From Bacillota bacterium (lineage in GTDB: Bacteria; Bacillota; Clostridia; Peptostreptococcales; Anaerovoracaceae), in the NCBI GenBank assembly GCA_029266295.1, contig JAQSXD010000297.1, positions 1-5,360 of the forward strand: a stretch of 5,360 nucleotides of DNA, read 5' to 3'. This document shows positions 4,143 to 5,360 of this stretch, one piece after another (the first letter of the stretch is position 1; every line of letters starts with the position of its first letter). The translations under genes and the position numbers were made by a program. The notes below the pieces were generated by a model. That model was not told the origin of the DNA, made no database searches, and saw only the letters and a program-made list of their open reading frames with translations.

Positions 4143-5360
4143 ATGCCAAATTATAAAGTTCTGAAACGGAAACGAATTGAAAACGGTTTGTCCAATATCT
4201 TTCAGTACCCGCTGACCGTGGTATCCGCCACAATGGGCTCCGGTAAGACGACCGCCGTGAAAACCTTCCTGGAAAACCGAAAGGTGAATTCCATCTGGGT
4301 AGCCCTTACAGGAGAACGAAGCACCGAGAGTCAGTTTTGGAATAAGCTCTGTGCTGCTGCAGCCAAATACTATCCCGAAATAGCGAAGCGGCTGCTTGAA
4401 ATGGGCTTCCCTTATAATCAGTACCAGATGGATCAAATGATTAGAGCCATAAATGATTCCGGATCGGATAAAAAGACGGTGCTGGTCATCGATGACTATC
4501 ACTTGATTGAAGACAACAAGCAGTTTGAGGAATTTGTGGAATTAGTGGTTCAGGAGGAGATTGCCAATTTCCATATCGTTCTGATTTCCCGTACCCGCCC
4601 GGACATCGGCCACACGGGGCTTCTTAGTAAGGGGCTGTGCTATTATGTGGATTCTTCATTTCTCGCTTTTACAACAGAGGAAATAGAAGAATACTTCCGG
4701 CTAATGGATTGCAGTCACCTTACCCAAAAGGAGCTGGAAGGGATTACGAACTATACCGCGGGGTGGATTTCCGCAATTTATCTGATCCTTCTCGGCATGA
4801 AACAGGGACTGCGTCCCGAAATCAACTCCAATATTAACCGACTGATCGAAGCAAATTTGTTTAACCAGCTGAATGACGAGGCAAAAGAGGCGATGCTTGG
4901 GCTGTCTGTTTTCGACAATTTCACCATTAAACAGGCACAAGTCGTGCTCCAGAATAAAAATATCCGTCAGATCGTCAACCAGTTGGTAGATCAAAATGCT
5001 TTTATTGAATGGGATCCTCAGACGGGAGCATACCGGCTGCACAATGTGCTCCGTGATTATCTCCACGCAAAACTAGAAAGCAGTACGCTTGATATCAATA
5101 CAATCTACATGGGAGCAGGTCACTGGTACCTCGTTCTGGGTGACTACGTCACCGCATTCGAATATTACCATAGAGCGGGGCGAACCGAGGAACTTTTAGA
5201 TCATCTGAGCAAGATGGAGGATGTGTCGATCAGCTTTCTGGGAAATGACCTAATGCATAATATCTGCAACGATCTCCCCCAGCACTATTGCTACAAATAC
5301 CCGATGCTTTTTATGCAGATTGCGCTAAACTTCATTGTCGGCGGAGAAGAGCATCTGATT
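4143..5360 (+). CDS. MalT-like STAND ATPase, LuxR-family transcriptional regulator (C-terminus beyond window)
   Basis: 406 residues are visible with no stop. The start ATG 4143 follows AGGGG (4130-4134) at 8 bases; an in-frame GTG at 4137 is too close to that site. P-loop ATMGSGKTT is at 29-37, Walker B VLVIDDYH at 113-120, and a sensor-like LISRTRPD at 147-154. Then follow the hallmarks of the MalT/LuxR ATPase family: YTAGWISAIYL (the TGGW...L element), RLHNVLRDYLHAKL (the winged-helix end, normally HHLFREFL), and GHWYLVLGDYVTAFEYYHRAG, the first of the helical repeats. Full-length members have about 800-900 residues and end in a LuxR helix-turn-helix that binds DNA; that part is off the window, so the DNA-binding role is inferred. 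An inducer usually triggers ATP-dependent assembly. The gene is divergent from ftsH with its own promoter. The inducer and targets are unknown. Confidence 0.85.
   Translation, partial: MPNYKVLKRKRIENGLSNIFQYPLTVVSATMGSGKTTAVKTFLENRKVNSIWVALTGERSTESQFWNKLCAAAAKYYPEIAKRLLEMGFPYNQYQMDQMIRAINDSGSDKKTVLVIDDYHLIEDNKQFEEFVELVVQEEIANFHIVLISRTRPDIGHTGLLSKGLCYYVDSSFLAFTTEEIEEYFRLMDCSHLTQKELEGITNYTAGWISAIYLILLGMKQGLRPEINSNINRLIEANLFNQLNDEAKEAMLGLSVFDNFTIKQAQVVLQNKNIRQIVNQLVDQNAFIEWDPQTGAYRLHNVLRDYLHAKLESSTLDINTIYMGAGHWYLVLGDYVTAFEYYHRAGRTEELLDHLSKMEDVSISFLGNDLMHNICNDLPQHYCYKYPMLFMQIALNFIVGGEEHLI

Noticed and set aside
4128..4502. 124-codon minus-strand frame opposite the MalT-like gene
   Set aside because: The opposite strand encodes Walker A and B motifs in a clear family; this frame is its shadow and covers the promoter-proximal leader.
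4701..5066. 121-codon minus-strand frame opposite the MalT-like gene
   Set aside because: Shadow of the conserved ATPase coding sequence, no ribosome site.

Overview
This 5.36-kb window looks like chromosome from a mid-GC, probably spore-forming Firmicute of the Clostridia. The evidence is strong AGGAGG-type ribosome binding sites, a BlaI/BlaR1-type repressor-sensor pair, an FtsH protease, a MalT-like LuxR-family ATPase regulator, and a tiny Cys/Arg-rich gene behind a SigK-like promoter match. I see no rRNA, tRNA, CRISPR array, insertion sequence or attachment site. The genus cannot be named from the sequence alone.

Left part (1-1460, minus strand): a two-gene blaI-blaR1 operon, with blaI at 1016-1375 and the start of blaR1 running off the left edge. 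Its promoter (TTGACA, 17 bp, TAGACT) overlaps one 16-bp dyad (1431-1446). A second dyad of the same design lies in the leader (1400-1415), 31 bp away, so the operon is probably autorepressed by BlaI. Repression should be relieved when BlaR1, an M56 membrane metalloprotease, is activated. No beta-lactamase or other target gene is visible in the window.

Middle (1477-1799, plus strand): a 60-residue Cys- and Arg-rich protein at 1538-1720 has a near-perfect ribosome binding site and an upstream match to the mother-cell SigK promoter (CACA, 16 bp, CATAGCATA). It is followed by a 3' hairpin and a strong intrinsic terminator. A spore-coat or metal-binding role is plausible but unproven.

Right part: ftsH (1864-3762, minus strand) encodes a complete ATP-dependent membrane zinc protease with intact Walker, SRH and HEAGH motifs. 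Its N-terminus looks like a signal peptide and its external domain is longer than usual. It converges on the small Cys-rich gene. A 380-bp AT-rich intergenic region separates it from a divergent gene starting at 4143, a MalT-like STAND regulator cut by the right edge. That intergenic region holds a shuffled repeat cluster in front of ftsH, an 18-bp palindrome, and an extended -10 promoter for the regulator. The divergent layout would allow the regulator to control itself and ftsH, but nothing in the window proves it.
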